Shown in pieces: positions 54,528 to 63,884 of a stretch of 64,000 nucleotides of DNA. Position 1 is the first letter of the stretch, and each line of letters opens with the position of its first letter. The DNA is from UBA1014 sp964344035 (GTDB lineage: Bacteria > SAR324 > NAC60-12). A model generated the notes under the pieces. The model did not search any database. It was not told where the DNA came from and saw only the letters and a program-made list of their open reading frames with translations. The position numbers and the translations under genes were made by a program. Location: positions 15,805-79,804 of the forward strand of contig CAYFLK010000010.1 of the NCBI GenBank assembly GCA_964344035.1. The letters run 5' to 3'.

Positions 54528-55403
54528 CTACACTTTGGTCAGGCGCTTAAACCCGCCGGGAAGGAAGATCAACACCAGAATGAAGATGATCAGACCGATC
54601 ATGTCGTCGAAGGCCATGCCGATGTAAGTGGCGCCGAAGGCCTCAGCCAGTCCGAGGGTGATCCCGCCGAAAATCGCTCCGACTGTGGAACCCAGCCCGC
54701 CGAGGATGGTGATCACAAACGCTTTGCGCGTGAACGGCCCGCCTATGTCAGGGAAGAGATAATACAGCGGCATCAGCAGTGTGCCCGCTGCGGCAACCAG
54801 CGCGGAACCCAACCCGAAGGTGATGATGGTGATGCGTTTCGAGTTAACACCCATCAGCATTGCCGCGTCCTTGTCTTGTGCCGTGGCCCGGATTGAACGA
54901 CCGATATCGGTTTTGATCAGAAACCAGAACATGGCCCCGGTGAAACCGATTGCGAAAAGGAAGGCAATAATCAGTGGAATACTGAATGAAATTTCACCAA
55001 TAAAGAACGTGGATGTCGAATAATCCGTCTGCACAGATTTGTAATCGGAACTGAAGATGAAACGGGCAATCTCGGTGAGGACCATGCCGATACCGACGGT
55101 CATCAGCACCTGGTTTTCAGGAAGAATGGACTCCACTTCCATCAGCGGGTTGAGCAGGTATTTCTGCAGGATCATTCCCAGCAGAAACAGCGCGGGCATG
55201 CTGACGAGCAGGCTGAGGTAGGGATCAATCCCCAGGTAGTGGAAGCAGACGAAAGTTACGTACATGCCGACCATCATCAACTGCCCGTGAGCGAGATTGA
55301 TGATTCCCATTACTCCCATGATCATCGTCATCCCCATGCCGATCAGGCTGTACAACCCGCCTTTGAGAATGCCGGCGACAAAAGTTTGCAGAAAGACGTC
55401 CAT
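54528..55403 (-). CDS. livH: branched-chain amino acid-type ABC permease LivH
   Basis: 291 residues from ATG 55403 (a TTG at 55409 is also in frame). Helices include LYSLIGMGMTMIMGVMGIIN followed by LAHGQLMMVGMYVTF, diagnostic for LivH. The ATPase contact motif is SIRATAQDKDAAMLMGVN. It lies about 200 bases after livK, with strong inverted repeats in between that could separate expression of the binding protein from the permeases. Confidence 0.93.
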   Translation of the reverse strand: MDVFLQTFVAGILKGGLYSLIGMGMTMIMGVMGIINLAHGQLMMVGMYVTFVCFHYLGIDPYLSLLVSMPALFLLGMILQKYLLNPLMEVESILPENQVLMTVGIGMVLTEIARFIFSSDYKSVQTDYSTSTFFIGEISFSIPLIIAFLFAIGFTGAMFWFLIKTDIGRSIRATAQDKDAAMLMGVNSKRITIITFGLGSALVAAAGTLLMPLYYLFPDIGGPFTRKAFVITILGGLGSTVGAIFGGITLGLAEAFGATYIGMAFDDMIGLIIFILVLIFLPGGFKRLTKV

Positions 55404-55434
55404 GATCAACCGTTTTTATACCCGAATGCGCCGG

Positions 55435-55476
55435 ACTCCCGGTCAGGATGTTAGAAAATAACTCCGGACCGGGAGT
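55435..55476. repeat. inverted repeat in the livK-livH spacer
   Basis: ACTCCCGGTC (55435-55444) and GACCGGGAGT (55467-55476) are exact inverted copies with a 22-base loop. Nearby, GTTTCAC/GTGAAAC (55540-55546 and 55548-55554) is a further palindrome. No U-run follows on the minus strand. It is probably an mRNA structure that limits read-through or protects the livK mRNA. Confidence 0.55.
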
Positions 55477-55614
55477 TGTTTGTGAAACGAAGGATAAAAC
55501 AGGGGTGAACTGAGAGTCCGTTCACCATGTATTCCCACCGTTTCACCGTGAAACTGACAGGGTGGTAGGGCCCCGAACGGGCGTCATCCCCGTCCGGACC
55601 TATTCCTCACCCTT

Positions 55615-56808
55615 TCAGCGTTCGTTCCAATTGGGGACCGGATAGACATACCCGGCGGTCGAAACGTCTTTGGGCCAGACTGTTTCGAGGCTGCCTTTCT
55701 GCCACTGAACCAGGAAGGTCGGCAGTTTGTTCTGCTGGGTTTTCTTTCCGTACGAAACAAACTTCACCGGACCGAAGGCGGTCATCATGTCCGTTTCAGC
55801 CAGCGCGTCTCGAACCGCTTCAGGGGTCAGGCTTTTGGCGCGTTTGAGCGCATCCGCAATGACATACATGCCCGCATAGGCTTCTGCGCCATGATACTCG
55901 GTGGGAGTGTTGTATTTGGCGACAAAATTATCATAGTACTCTTTCGCCCCGGGGTAGGGCACGGAAGGCACCCAGAGGGTGGCTGAATAAACATATTCCG
56001 CGCCTACACCCACGTTTTTCTGAAATTCCGGCAGGGTGAACCCGGCCGCGCCGCCGACAAAGAGTTTGGGGTTGATGTTAAGTTCCTTTGACTGACGAAT
56101 CAGCATCGCCGCGTCCATGATGTAGGAAATCATGTAAACCAGGTCGGGCTTCTTCGCCTTCACCTTCACCAAGAGCGGTTTAAAATCGACCGCGCCGGCC
56201 TCGTAACCTTCCTTCATCAGCACCTCGAGACCCAGCGCCTCTGCCTGCTTGACGAACTTCTTCGATCCGGATTGCCCGAACAGCGAGTTTTCATGCAGAA
56301 TAGCCACCGACTTCACATCCGTGGCGATGCTTTCGAGAAAAGACGCGAATCCTTTGGGATATTCGCTTACCGGGGGATTGAGCCGGAAGATATATTCCCA
56401 GCCCTGCTCCGTCAAACGATCCGCGGAACCGGTGTTCACCAGAAACGGGATTTTGCGCTGCTGCGCGACGGCAATCGTGGCCCAGGTTACCGAACTTGAA
56501 TAGCCGCCGCCGAGGACCACTACTTCATCCTGGGAAATCAGTTTTTCCAGCGCCGAACGGCCGACGTCCGGTTTCCCCGTTGTGTCCTCGATGATCAGTT
56601 CGATTTTTTCTCCGTTGATTCCCCCTGCCGCATTGATCTCATCAACGGCCATCAGAAACGACTTGTTCTCGATCTCCCCGAATTTGGCCAGTTTCCCGGT
56701 CAAGGGGAGCACCACCCCGACCTTTATGTCCGCCGCCACCTGCCCGGGTATGACGGCGAGAAACATGATTGTTGAAATTAACCAACCGACTTTGTGGATA
56801 CTCTTCAT
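55615..56808 (-). CDS. livK: ABC transporter substrate-binding protein (LivK type)
   Basis: 397 residues. Signal peptide HKVGWLISTIMFLAVIPGQV, cleaved near VAADIK. The type I periplasmic binding fold starts IKVGVVLPLTGKLAKFGEIE and continues with AVDEINAAGGINGEKIELI, VVLGGGYSSSVTWATI and a C-terminal SYGKKTQQNKLPTFLVQW. Such proteins bind branched-chain amino acids, amides, urea or aromatic acids; sequence alone does not tell. First gene of the transporter operon. The DctB/DctD-like regulators lie next upstream. Confidence 0.9.
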   Translation of the reverse strand: MKSIHKVGWLISTIMFLAVIPGQVAADIKVGVVLPLTGKLAKFGEIENKSFLMAVDEINAAGGINGEKIELIIEDTTGKPDVGRSALEKLISQDEVVVLGGGYSSSVTWATIAVAQQRKIPFLVNTGSADRLTEQGWEYIFRLNPPVSEYPKGFASFLESIATDVKSVAILHENSLFGQSGSKKFVKQAEALGLEVLMKEGYEAGAVDFKPLLVKVKAKKPDLVYMISYIMDAAMLIRQSKELNINPKLFVGGAAGFTLPEFQKNVGVGAEYVYSATLWVPSVPYPGAKEYYDNFVAKYNTPTEYHGAEAYAGMYVIADALKRAKSLTPEAVRDALAETDMMTAFGPVKFVSYGKKTQQNKLPTFLVQWQKGSLETVWPKDVSTAGYVYPVPNWNER

Positions 56809-57395
56809 ACATCCTCCTCTGCGCTTTTGCGCTGGAAATTACGAATACGCCTCTATTACGAATATATTTTATGGATTATGAGGTTTCGTGCTTGGTCACA
56901 GTAATAATACTGAGGACGCTTCACATCAAAATTGGACAATTTTCAAACATCGCCACTCTGCTCTTCCCTCATAAAATTATTAATTCTCCATGAATCAACC
57001 AGAAACACTCTTTTCACCATAAATTCTAGATCAATGACCGGATTAAATAATGGATTGGAACAAACCGGAATTCACATTTTTTCCGTGAGGTTTCCAGTTC
57101 ACCCAATCCATCGCAAGAACCCGGTCAAAAAAACACCCACCTGCGATGTGCAGACCGAAAGACACTTCCTGAGAATATCGGGAACCTCAACAACACAAAA
57201 AATCAAGTTACCGGATCCACAGAGAGAGCCACAGCATCAACAAAACACCGCAGTTCCCTTGTGCAATGGAGGAACCATTCTTGAATTATTTTTAATGTAT
57301 TGATATTTAAAGTTTTTATTTCAGAAGGGGCGGTGAGGGGTAAAAGAACGAGCTGATTTTCGCTTATTTACAGCGGCACGTCGGCTAATTTACGC
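56809..57395. other. intergenic interval between livK and the response regulator
   Basis: 587 bases, AT-rich near livK. It must hold the livK promoter. I searched by eye for a sigma-54 GG-N10-GC site because the adjacent regulator contacts sigma-54, but found no convincing match. No gene is supported. Confidence 0.5.
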
Positions 57396-58781
57396 CTATT
57401 CGGATCCGAAAAGAAAATCCTCTCGTTTTAGGCCGTGGTCGGACATTTTTTGGTTGAGGGTGCGGCGTGGAATCCCGAGCATTTCCATGACGCTTTTGAT
57501 GTTCCCACGATGCCGGCTCAAGGCATGAGCGATTGCGTGTTTCTCAAAAACAGCCATTCGTTCTGAAAGTTGCGTTACGGTCGCGGAGGCGCAAGTGTCG
57601 GGAAGCGTTTTGGCGGGAAAGAGGATCTGTTCCAGGTTGGGAGCGGCAGTTCCGGCCAGGACAAACCTTTCAGAAATATTCTTGAGTTCGCGAACGTTTC
57701 CAGGCCAGGCATAATCCTCCAAAGCGGCAATGTCTTCAGCAGTCAAGGAACGGGATTCCCGCTTGTGGATCCGGCGGGCTTCCGCTGTGTAATGTTCAAA
57801 CAGCAACACAATGTCCTCTCGCCGTTCACGCAGGGGAGGGATATGAAGTTCGGCTACAGCAAGACGATAATAAAGATCTTCACGGAACTTGCCTTCAGTG
57901 CAGGCTTTGCGCAAATCCAGTTTGGTTGCGGTGATGAGGCGTATATCTATCGGAATGGGACGGTTTGCGCCTAAGCGGATGATTTCTCGTTCCTGCAAAG
58001 CACGGAGCACTTTCACCTGCAGGCTCAAAGGCATACTGCCAATCTCATCGAGAAAGAGACTGCCTTTGTTTGCATACTCAAAGCGCCCCATCCTGCTTTT
58101 CACCGCGCCAGTGAAAGCACCGCTCTCGTGCCCATACAGTTCACTTTCAAAAACCGATTCCGGCACGGCCCCGCAGTTGATGGGGACAAACCCCGAGGAA
58201 GAGCGGGGACTGAAATCGTGGAGACAGCGGGCCACCATCTCCTTCCCGCTGCCGGTTTCTCCATGAATCAAAACACTCGCTTGAGTCACGGCCAAGTCCA
58301 GTATTTGTCCGCGTAACCGTTCAATCGGTGTTGAAACCCCAATGATTCGGGAGCCGATTCCGTCACGCTGGTCGAGTTGCCGGCGTAATTTCCGGTTTTC
58401 AAGCCAGAGGGTGCGGCGTTCACAAGCCCTTGCTATCGCATCCAGCATCCTTTCGGGATCATAGGGTTTTTCGATGAAATCATAAGCCCCTTGACGCATG
58501 GACTCCACAGCCATGGCAATATCTCCGTGTCCGGTGAGCAGGATCACTGGAATATCCGGATACTGCGCAAGCACATCATGCATCAATTCCAACCCGCTCA
58601 TGCCCGACATCTTGACATCGGTGACAACCACTCCCGGAAAATCCGGGGTAAGTTTTCTGATGGCCTCCCTGGCGGACTTGCAGAGTATGACTTCGTAATT
58701 TGCCAGCATCAGCCATTGTTCCACCGATTTGCGCACCGCCGGTTCGTCATCAACAAAAAGAACGGTTTTTGATCTGGTCAT
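57396..58781 (-). CDS. sigma-54-dependent response regulator, DctD/NtrC type
   Basis: 461 residues in three domains. Receiver (about 1-125) with VLFVDDEPAVRKS and phospho-acceptor Asp in VVTDVKMSGMSG. AAA+ sigma-54 interaction domain with GETGSGKEMVARCLH (Walker A) and ESGAFTGAVKSRMGRFEYA, the GAFTGA loop that contacts sigma-54. C-terminal Fis-type HTH with HRGNIKSVMEMLGIPRRTLN. The closest match by layout is DctD, regulator of C4-dicarboxylate uptake, but the neighbouring transporter is an ABC Liv system, so the target may differ. The partner kinase is 171 bases upstream. Confidence 0.9.
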   Translation of the reverse strand: MTRSKTVLFVDDEPAVRKSVEQWLMLANYEVILCKSAREAIRKLTPDFPGVVVTDVKMSGMSGLELMHDVLAQYPDIPVILLTGHGDIAMAVESMRQGAYDFIEKPYDPERMLDAIARACERRTLWLENRKLRRQLDQRDGIGSRIIGVSTPIERLRGQILDLAVTQASVLIHGETGSGKEMVARCLHDFSPRSSSGFVPINCGAVPESVFESELYGHESGAFTGAVKSRMGRFEYANKGSLFLDEIGSMPLSLQVKVLRALQEREIIRLGANRPIPIDIRLITATKLDLRKACTEGKFREDLYYRLAVAELHIPPLRERREDIVLLFEHYTAEARRIHKRESRSLTAEDIAALEDYAWPGNVRELKNISERFVLAGTAAPNLEQILFPAKTLPDTCASATVTQLSERMAVFEKHAIAHALSRHRGNIKSVMEMLGIPRRTLNQKMSDHGLKREDFLFGSE

Positions 58782-58952
58782 CTGCGGATCATTTGTATGA
58801 ACTACACGGAATTGTCATTATTATTTTTGACAGGATGAAAGGATAAACCGGATATAAAACATGAGTTGTATGCCGGAGATAACGCAGGTCGGTGAGGATA
58901 TATTTTCATCCTCTTATCCGGTCAATTTTTTAAATTAATCAGCCTTGTCAAA

Positions 58953-60716
58953 TTAGCTGCACAACGGCAATTTTACGCAGAAAATAGCGCCACCTTCCGG
59001 CGCGGTACTGGCAGTGATTTCTCCACCCAGTTCCCGGACAATACCATAGGCGATGGAAAGCCCCAGCCCCAAACCTTCGCCAACTGTTTTTGTGGTGAAG
59101 AATGGTTCGAAAAGCTTGGGCAAATCTTCTTTTGCAATTCCAGGTCCGCAGTCTTTTATCCGGATAAGCGCCATCCTTTTATCATTTTGGTTCTCAATAT
59201 TGTCAAGAACCATGGAAACCGTGAGTTTTTTTTCGGAGTGGTGACTCATCGCGTCTACCGCATTGCCGATCAAATTTACCAGCAGTTGTTCAATTTTGAT
59301 CCGGTCTCCCCACACAAACGCTTCTTCCTCAGGACACTCAAGAATCACCTGCACCTCATCTTTCTGTAGTCCGAAGGTGAACAGATCCAAAGCGTAGTGC
59401 AGCGCTTTATGGAGTGATACCTGTTCGTGCGATTCGGTTTCCCTGCCCGCAAAGGTTTTGAGTTGTTTGGTGATTGCATTCATGTGCTGAATGAGTTCAG
59501 CAAGCATTTTCATGTTTTCCTCAACGGTATCCCAATGCTTCTTTTGAATCAGCAGTTTGGAACTGGCGACATAAGTATTCATTGCCGTCAGGGGTTGGTT
59601 GAGTTCATGGGCGACAACCGCGGACATTTGCCCCAGTGCAGCTAGTTTTCCTGCCTGTGCCAGTTCTTCTTGCGCTGTCCTCAATTCCAAAGTACGCTCC
59701 TCCACCCTCTGTTCCAACAAATCACGGGCATGCTGGAGAGTCTGAAGTTTTGAGCGCCGTTCTTTTTGCAGCAAAAAAACCAGCAGCAACACGATCAATA
59801 AAACCCCCGTTGCAATAGCGCTCACACTTGCGCTTTGGGTCACCTGTCGAAGATCAGTCAGGTAATGGATTTTCCAGCCAAGGTCATCCAGGTTTTTCGT
59901 CTGAAAGAGGTAGGAGATGGATGACTGTCCACTCGGATTTTGAATGGTCAACACAGTTCTCCCCTGAGCATCCGCTTCTTGTTTGAATACGCCGATTTTT
60001 TCAAGAGGAACACCCAGATATTGTTTATTCTCCAATATTATCCGTCGTGTGGTTCTAGACAAAGGCGCAAGTGTTTTGTATTTCCAGCCGGGATTGCTGG
60101 AAAGCGCGACAATGCCATTCGCATCGCTGACCAGGACGTTGTCACGGCCCCGCACCCATTCATTTTGCAGTCCCTCCAAACTGATTTTCACTGCCACCAC
60201 TCCACTGAGTTTCCCGTCAATCCACACCGGGTGGGAGAGGTAATATCCAGGTTTTTTGGTCGTAGTGCCGATTGCAAAAAAACGGCCTTCTTTTCCCAGT
60301 AATGCCTCCTTGAAATAGGGGCGAAACTGGTATGAATGACCAATCAGGTTGTCCGGTCGATTCCAGTTGCTGGTGGCCAGTGCCATGCCCCTGGTATTCA
60401 TGACGTATAGCAGAGAAGCTTCTGATTTTTCATTTGCCCGTTCCAAATAACGGTTCATTTGATCTTGAAGTTCCGGAAAGGTTTGCTGGACGGAGAGTAA
60501 TTTCCGTATGCTTCGGTTTTGTGAGAGGAGGTAGGGAAGATAACGGAATTTGTTGATCGAACTGCGTAAACTGCTGCTGTAGAGTTCTAGTTGTGCCGTT
60601 CCGGTTTCAAATAAATTTTGCTCCGCCCAGGTTTGACCATAGTGATACGCACCGAAAATCAGGATCGCAAACAGGGCAATGAGAAAAAAAACTTTTGATG
60701 CAAAAAAACGGAACAT
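58953..60716 (-). CDS. sensor histidine kinase, DctB type
   Basis: 587 residues. Membrane helix near residues 8-25, a periplasmic double-Cache-like sensor (about 30-290, with YVMNTRGMALATSNWNRPDN and GYYLSHPVWIDGKLSGVVAV), a second helix (about 300-318), a coiled coil, then the H box VVAHELNQPLTAMNTYV. The ATP-binding part contains N (LLVNLIGNAVDAM), G1 (KDCGPGI) and G2 (GEGLGLGLSIAYGI) boxes. The layout is that of DctB, which senses C4-dicarboxylates. It pairs with the regulator just downstream. Confidence 0.9.
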   Translation of the reverse strand: MFRFFASKVFFLIALFAILIFGAYHYGQTWAEQNLFETGTAQLELYSSSLRSSINKFRYLPYLLSQNRSIRKLLSVQQTFPELQDQMNRYLERANEKSEASLLYVMNTRGMALATSNWNRPDNLIGHSYQFRPYFKEALLGKEGRFFAIGTTTKKPGYYLSHPVWIDGKLSGVVAVKISLEGLQNEWVRGRDNVLVSDANGIVALSSNPGWKYKTLAPLSRTTRRIILENKQYLGVPLEKIGVFKQEADAQGRTVLTIQNPSGQSSISYLFQTKNLDDLGWKIHYLTDLRQVTQSASVSAIATGVLLIVLLLVFLLQKERRSKLQTLQHARDLLEQRVEERTLELRTAQEELAQAGKLAALGQMSAVVAHELNQPLTAMNTYVASSKLLIQKKHWDTVEENMKMLAELIQHMNAITKQLKTFAGRETESHEQVSLHKALHYALDLFTFGLQKDEVQVILECPEEEAFVWGDRIKIEQLLVNLIGNAVDAMSHHSEKKLTVSMVLDNIENQNDKRMALIRIKDCGPGIAKEDLPKLFEPFFTTKTVGEGLGLGLSIAYGIVRELGGEITASTAPEGGAIFCVKLPLCS

Positions 60717-61199
60717 GAAAACAACTGCGTAATTTGATGACTACGGATAACGGGTCTGACCGATAGTCCCTGAACTCCATCCTGAAACGGCAACACCAGT
60801 TTAACCGATTTACGGGTGAAGACGAGAGGAATCAGCACGTCTTTGCATGCACGTGCCGCTTTACCCCTCCTGTGAATCCTCAGGGATTGCATCCGAAGGG
60901 TCCTCCCAAAACAATGGATTCAATTGCATTAAGCCCGTTCAGTACTGACTGAGTAGTACTGCGGACAAATCTTCTCCCTCATTACATCCTGTAAACACAG
61001 GGCTTTCTCCTTGCCCATTCCTCCGGTTCCATATATGGTCCAGCTTGTTGATCACCGGACCAAAAGATAAATGGTGATTGCCTTGATTTTAGTGTTACTT
61101 CCTATACCCATTCAATAAAATCAAGATTAATCAACAAAATAGTGAATTGTTTTTGAGTCGTGCCTCTTCACTCTCAACTAAGGTTTATTAGAGGAATAA
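60717..61199. other. intergenic interval between the kinase gene and the glycosyltransferase
   Basis: 483 bases. Composition changes here from balanced to AT-rich, marking the edge of a probable acquired segment. A GAGG site lies before the TTG start at 61200. No gene supported. Confidence 0.5.
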
Positions 61200-62279
61200 T
61201 TGAAAATAGCATTTGAAGCAAGTAGTGTTATCAGCGATAAACCTACTGGTATCGCCAGATATATAAATAATCTTACTAAATCAATTGTCAACAAAAATAC
61301 AGAGTATAGTTTTAAATTACTTTATAAAGCTTCTCGCTTGAAATATAAAAAATATTGGTACAGACCAGAAGCCATACCAATCCAGGTATATCAAGGCTCG
61401 ATATGGCCATTAAACAAACATGTGGATTTAGTGCACGGATTAGATGTAATTGTGCCAGACTGGAACAAATGCAAAAAGATTATCACAATCCATGATCTAT
61501 TTCCTCTAATGGATGAAGATGATTACATCTCACCAGAATCGTTTCGAAAAAAGAAACGTATCAAATACCATGAGGCGGTGTCAATTTCGGACTTAATTGT
61601 TACAGTTTCTGAAAAAACTAGAACAGATGTGATCAATTATTTTAATCTACCTAAATCAAAGGTGGTCAGTATATATCCAGGCGTTGATTCAAGTTTTTTT
61701 TATCCAAGGAGTGTGAATGAAGTAGACATTATTCGCAGAAAGTACAAAATATCTGACAATTATTTATTATTTGTTGGTGCAATATCTGGTAGAAAAAATA
61801 CCGAACGATTAGTTTTGGCATACTCATTATCTAAAGCAATGGAACAGTTTGATTTAGTATTGGCTGGTTCAGTATCATATTTTGGTGAAAGAACAATAGG
61901 AGCCATTAAAAAAAATAAACTATCAAAAAAAATCAAACTGCTTGAATATGTGGAAGAAGAAGATTTAGCAGCACTATACACGGGAGCAAGTGGTTTTGTT
62001 TTTCCAACTCTTTATGAGGGATTTGGTTTTCCTATTTTAGAGGCCATGCTTTGTCAAGTGCCTGTTTTGACAAGCAATACCGGCTCTGCACCTGAGGTCG
62101 GAAAGAATTTTACGTTGACTGTTGATCCTTACAGTATCGAGTCGATTACCAACGGCATTGACACATTGATCGATGGAAAAGAATTCGACATTCTTTCCGC
62201 CAGGGAGTACGCAAATAAATTCACATGGGATAATTGTGCTAATAAAATGATAGGTATTTATAAAACAATTACAGCATAA
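61200..62279 (+). CDS. group 1 (GT4-like) glycosyltransferase
   Basis: 359 residues. The GT-B fold shows N-terminal IAFEASSVISDKPTGIARYI and ITIHDLFPLMDED, the hinge VVSIYPGVDSSFFYP, and the nucleotide-sugar E-x7-E motif EGFGFPILEAM followed by CQVPVLTSNTGSAPEVG. It transfers a sugar from an activated donor, likely to a surface polysaccharide or lipid carrier. The start is TTG 61200 with GAGG upstream. The gene is markedly more AT-rich than the sHdr and flagellar regions, suggesting horizontal origin. No other polysaccharide gene is nearby. Confidence 0.88.
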   Translation: MKIAFEASSVISDKPTGIARYINNLTKSIVNKNTEYSFKLLYKASRLKYKKYWYRPEAIPIQVYQGSIWPLNKHVDLVHGLDVIVPDWNKCKKIITIHDLFPLMDEDDYISPESFRKKKRIKYHEAVSISDLIVTVSEKTRTDVINYFNLPKSKVVSIYPGVDSSFFYPRSVNEVDIIRRKYKISDNYLLFVGAISGRKNTERLVLAYSLSKAMEQFDLVLAGSVSYFGERTIGAIKKNKLSKKIKLLEYVEEEDLAALYTGASGFVFPTLYEGFGFPILEAMLCQVPVLTSNTGSAPEVGKNFTLTVDPYSIESITNGIDTLIDGKEFDILSAREYANKFTWDNCANKMIGIYKTITA

Positions 62280-62586
62280 CATATCATTCCAACGGGCAAA
62301 TGCCCTGTGCGCAACGCTTCTGTGCCGTGAAAACAAGTAGTTCTAGCTGCATCTCTTCATGCATAATACTCCTCCCACGGAGTCGATTACCCGGAACATC
62401 ATTCGTCCAAACCGAGGCTGTTGATTTGCGTGGACATAAGAATTAACTGCACATAAATTGAAGGAAATGCCGTGCCATTGATTTATGAACTGAATTTGAA
62501 CCAGGCATTAATCTGTTCTGAAAGATCAAGCACCACGGTGAACGCAAACCTCTCGCAATCACACGGCTGTATTGCGTTGTAATGAT
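62280..62586. other. intergenic interval with no supported feature
   Basis: 307 bases between the glycosyltransferase and the next frame. No terminator with a U-run and no promoter consensus could be named. Confidence 0.5.
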
Positions 62587-63174
62587 ATGTTTAGGTTCTT
62601 GAGAACTGCAGGATTTGGGTCAATTTTTGTAATTCTGATCTGCTTTCAGTATAGCTTTGTACTCGGCGTCGAACAGCAGTTTGAGAATATTAATGGAGTA
62701 GCGGTTTACAAATCAATAGGAAAATACAATCTTGTGTTTCGTAATTTTAAAATATTGCTTACACCAAAAAATACATTGCTGCCCAGCAATCCGAAGATAG
62801 TTTCAGAATATAGTTTAAAGAGAAAAGCTGATAATTATAGAAAAGAAATTGCGGATAAACAGAGCATCAATTTCAAAAAATACGGTCAATTTGAAATATT
62901 TATTCCTGTTGATAAATTCCCTTTGGTTAATCGAAAATCCGGCTATGTAACAGTTAGAATGCCACAAACACTGGTCGACAACCGGTATAGTCCGCACTCA
63001 AAAGACCCCAGGAGATATGATTATGTTGCAGAAAAGCAGGCACTATATATGCGGATAAAAGAAATGGTAACAAGCAAGAAAGGCGAAGTTGAGGTTGTAT
63101 TAGAATTCCCATATCAAAAGAGTAAAGTGAACTGCTACCACCTAGAAGGTGGTAGCTTCAGGGATGGGCTGTAA
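62587..63174 (+). CDS. exported hypothetical protein, 3' end formed by an inserted palindromic element
   Basis: 195 residues from ATG 62587. A hydrophobic N-terminus (AGFGSIFVILICFQYSFVLG) is a signal peptide; the mature part is basic with alternating strands (FEIFIPVDKFPLVNRKSGYV) and no recognised domain. The last 15 or so codons lie in the palindromic element starting near 63134, so the native C-terminus has probably been replaced. An in-phase stretch with protein-like sequence ending at 63396 may be part of the lost end. AT-rich, like the glycosyltransferase. Confidence 0.55.
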   Translation: MFRFLRTAGFGSIFVILICFQYSFVLGVEQQFENINGVAVYKSIGKYNLVFRNFKILLTPKNTLLPSNPKIVSEYSLKRKADNYRKEIADKQSINFKKYGQFEIFIPVDKFPLVNRKSGYVTVRMPQTLVDNRYSPHSKDPRRYDYVAEKQALYMRIKEMVTSKKGEVEVVLEFPYQKSKVNCYHLEGGSFRDGL

Positions 63175-63308
63175 GCCCACTAAAGAATCAAGGCACAAGG
63201 GCAGAAGCCAGAAGGTATTTGGAGCACACATTCCATTTTTCTTCTGCCTTCTGCCTCTGCGGAGTATAGGATTAAACTGAAGTCTTCGCCTGAAGGCGAG
63301 GGTTTTTC
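63134..63308 (+). mobile_element. small IS200/IS605-like palindromic element (no transposase)
   Basis: Left side: a perfect 10-bp hairpin with a three-base loop (63134-63156), then TGGGCT-GTA-AGCCCA (63165-63179). Right side: CTTCGCC/GGCGAGG hairpin (63284-63301) followed by five T. Subterminal hairpins at both ends and about 175 bases in total fit the passive ends that TnpA of IS200/IS605 recognises. There is no coding capacity inside. The right hairpin plus T-run could also work as a terminator. Exact ends are uncertain. Confidence 0.55.
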
Positions 63309-63485
63309 TCCCAATCCCCGAATGGGACAATAATAGATGGAATTCTCAGTTTTAGATGTGCTAAGGGGAGATACATTGGTTATGTGGGACAACTGAAGAA
63401 TTAAAAAGGTTTGGAAACAATCTATACAAAATTTTTCATGGAATCACCATAATTTCATTGTTCAGCTTCCTGAAAATGTGGATAG

Positions 63486-63884
63486 ATGCGACAGCCAAAG
63501 GATAGAATACCAAAGAGATTCGGTACAGCAATCAGCTGCATGGATGGGCGAATTCAGTTGCCGGTGATCAAGTTTCTGCAGGCTCGCTTCAGCGCGGAGT
63601 ATGTTGACTTGATAACAGAGGCAGGACCAAATTTGATTCTGGCAACTCGAAGGGATTGTGATCTTGTTGAATCAATACAGGCAAGACTCAAAATTTCGGT
63701 TTCAAAACACGACTCGGTCGGCATCGCAGTTGCGGGACATCATGATTGTGCGGGAAATCCAGCTTCTAAAGTGGAACAGCATAAACACATCAAGAACTCC
63801 ATCATGTTTCTGCGTCAATACTATAAGGACCTAGAGATCATCGGATTGTGGGTTGACGAACACTGGGTTGTTCAAGAGGTGTAA
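63486..63884 (+). CDS. beta-carbonic-anhydrase-like small protein
   Basis: 132 residues. All four zinc-site positions of beta-carbonic anhydrase can be read: Cys and Asp in ISCMDGRIQL (CxDxR) and His and Cys in AGHHDCAGN (HxxC). The protein is shorter than typical enzymes (about 190-220 residues), lacking the N-terminal arm and part of the C-terminus. It could be a minimal CO2/bicarbonate enzyme or a binding protein of this fold. ATG 63486 is used. It stands alone at the window end. Confidence 0.7.
   Translation: MRQPKDRIPKRFGTAISCMDGRIQLPVIKFLQARFSAEYVDLITEAGPNLILATRRDCDLVESIQARLKISVSKHDSVGIAVAGHHDCAGNPASKVEQHKHIKNSIMFLRQYYKDLEIIGLWVDEHWVVQEV

Noticed and set aside
60845..60857. GGCACGTGCATGC on the minus strand as a sigma-54 promoter for the sensor kinase
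   Set aside because: The spacing between GG and GC is nine bases instead of ten, and the site lies some 130 bases upstream.
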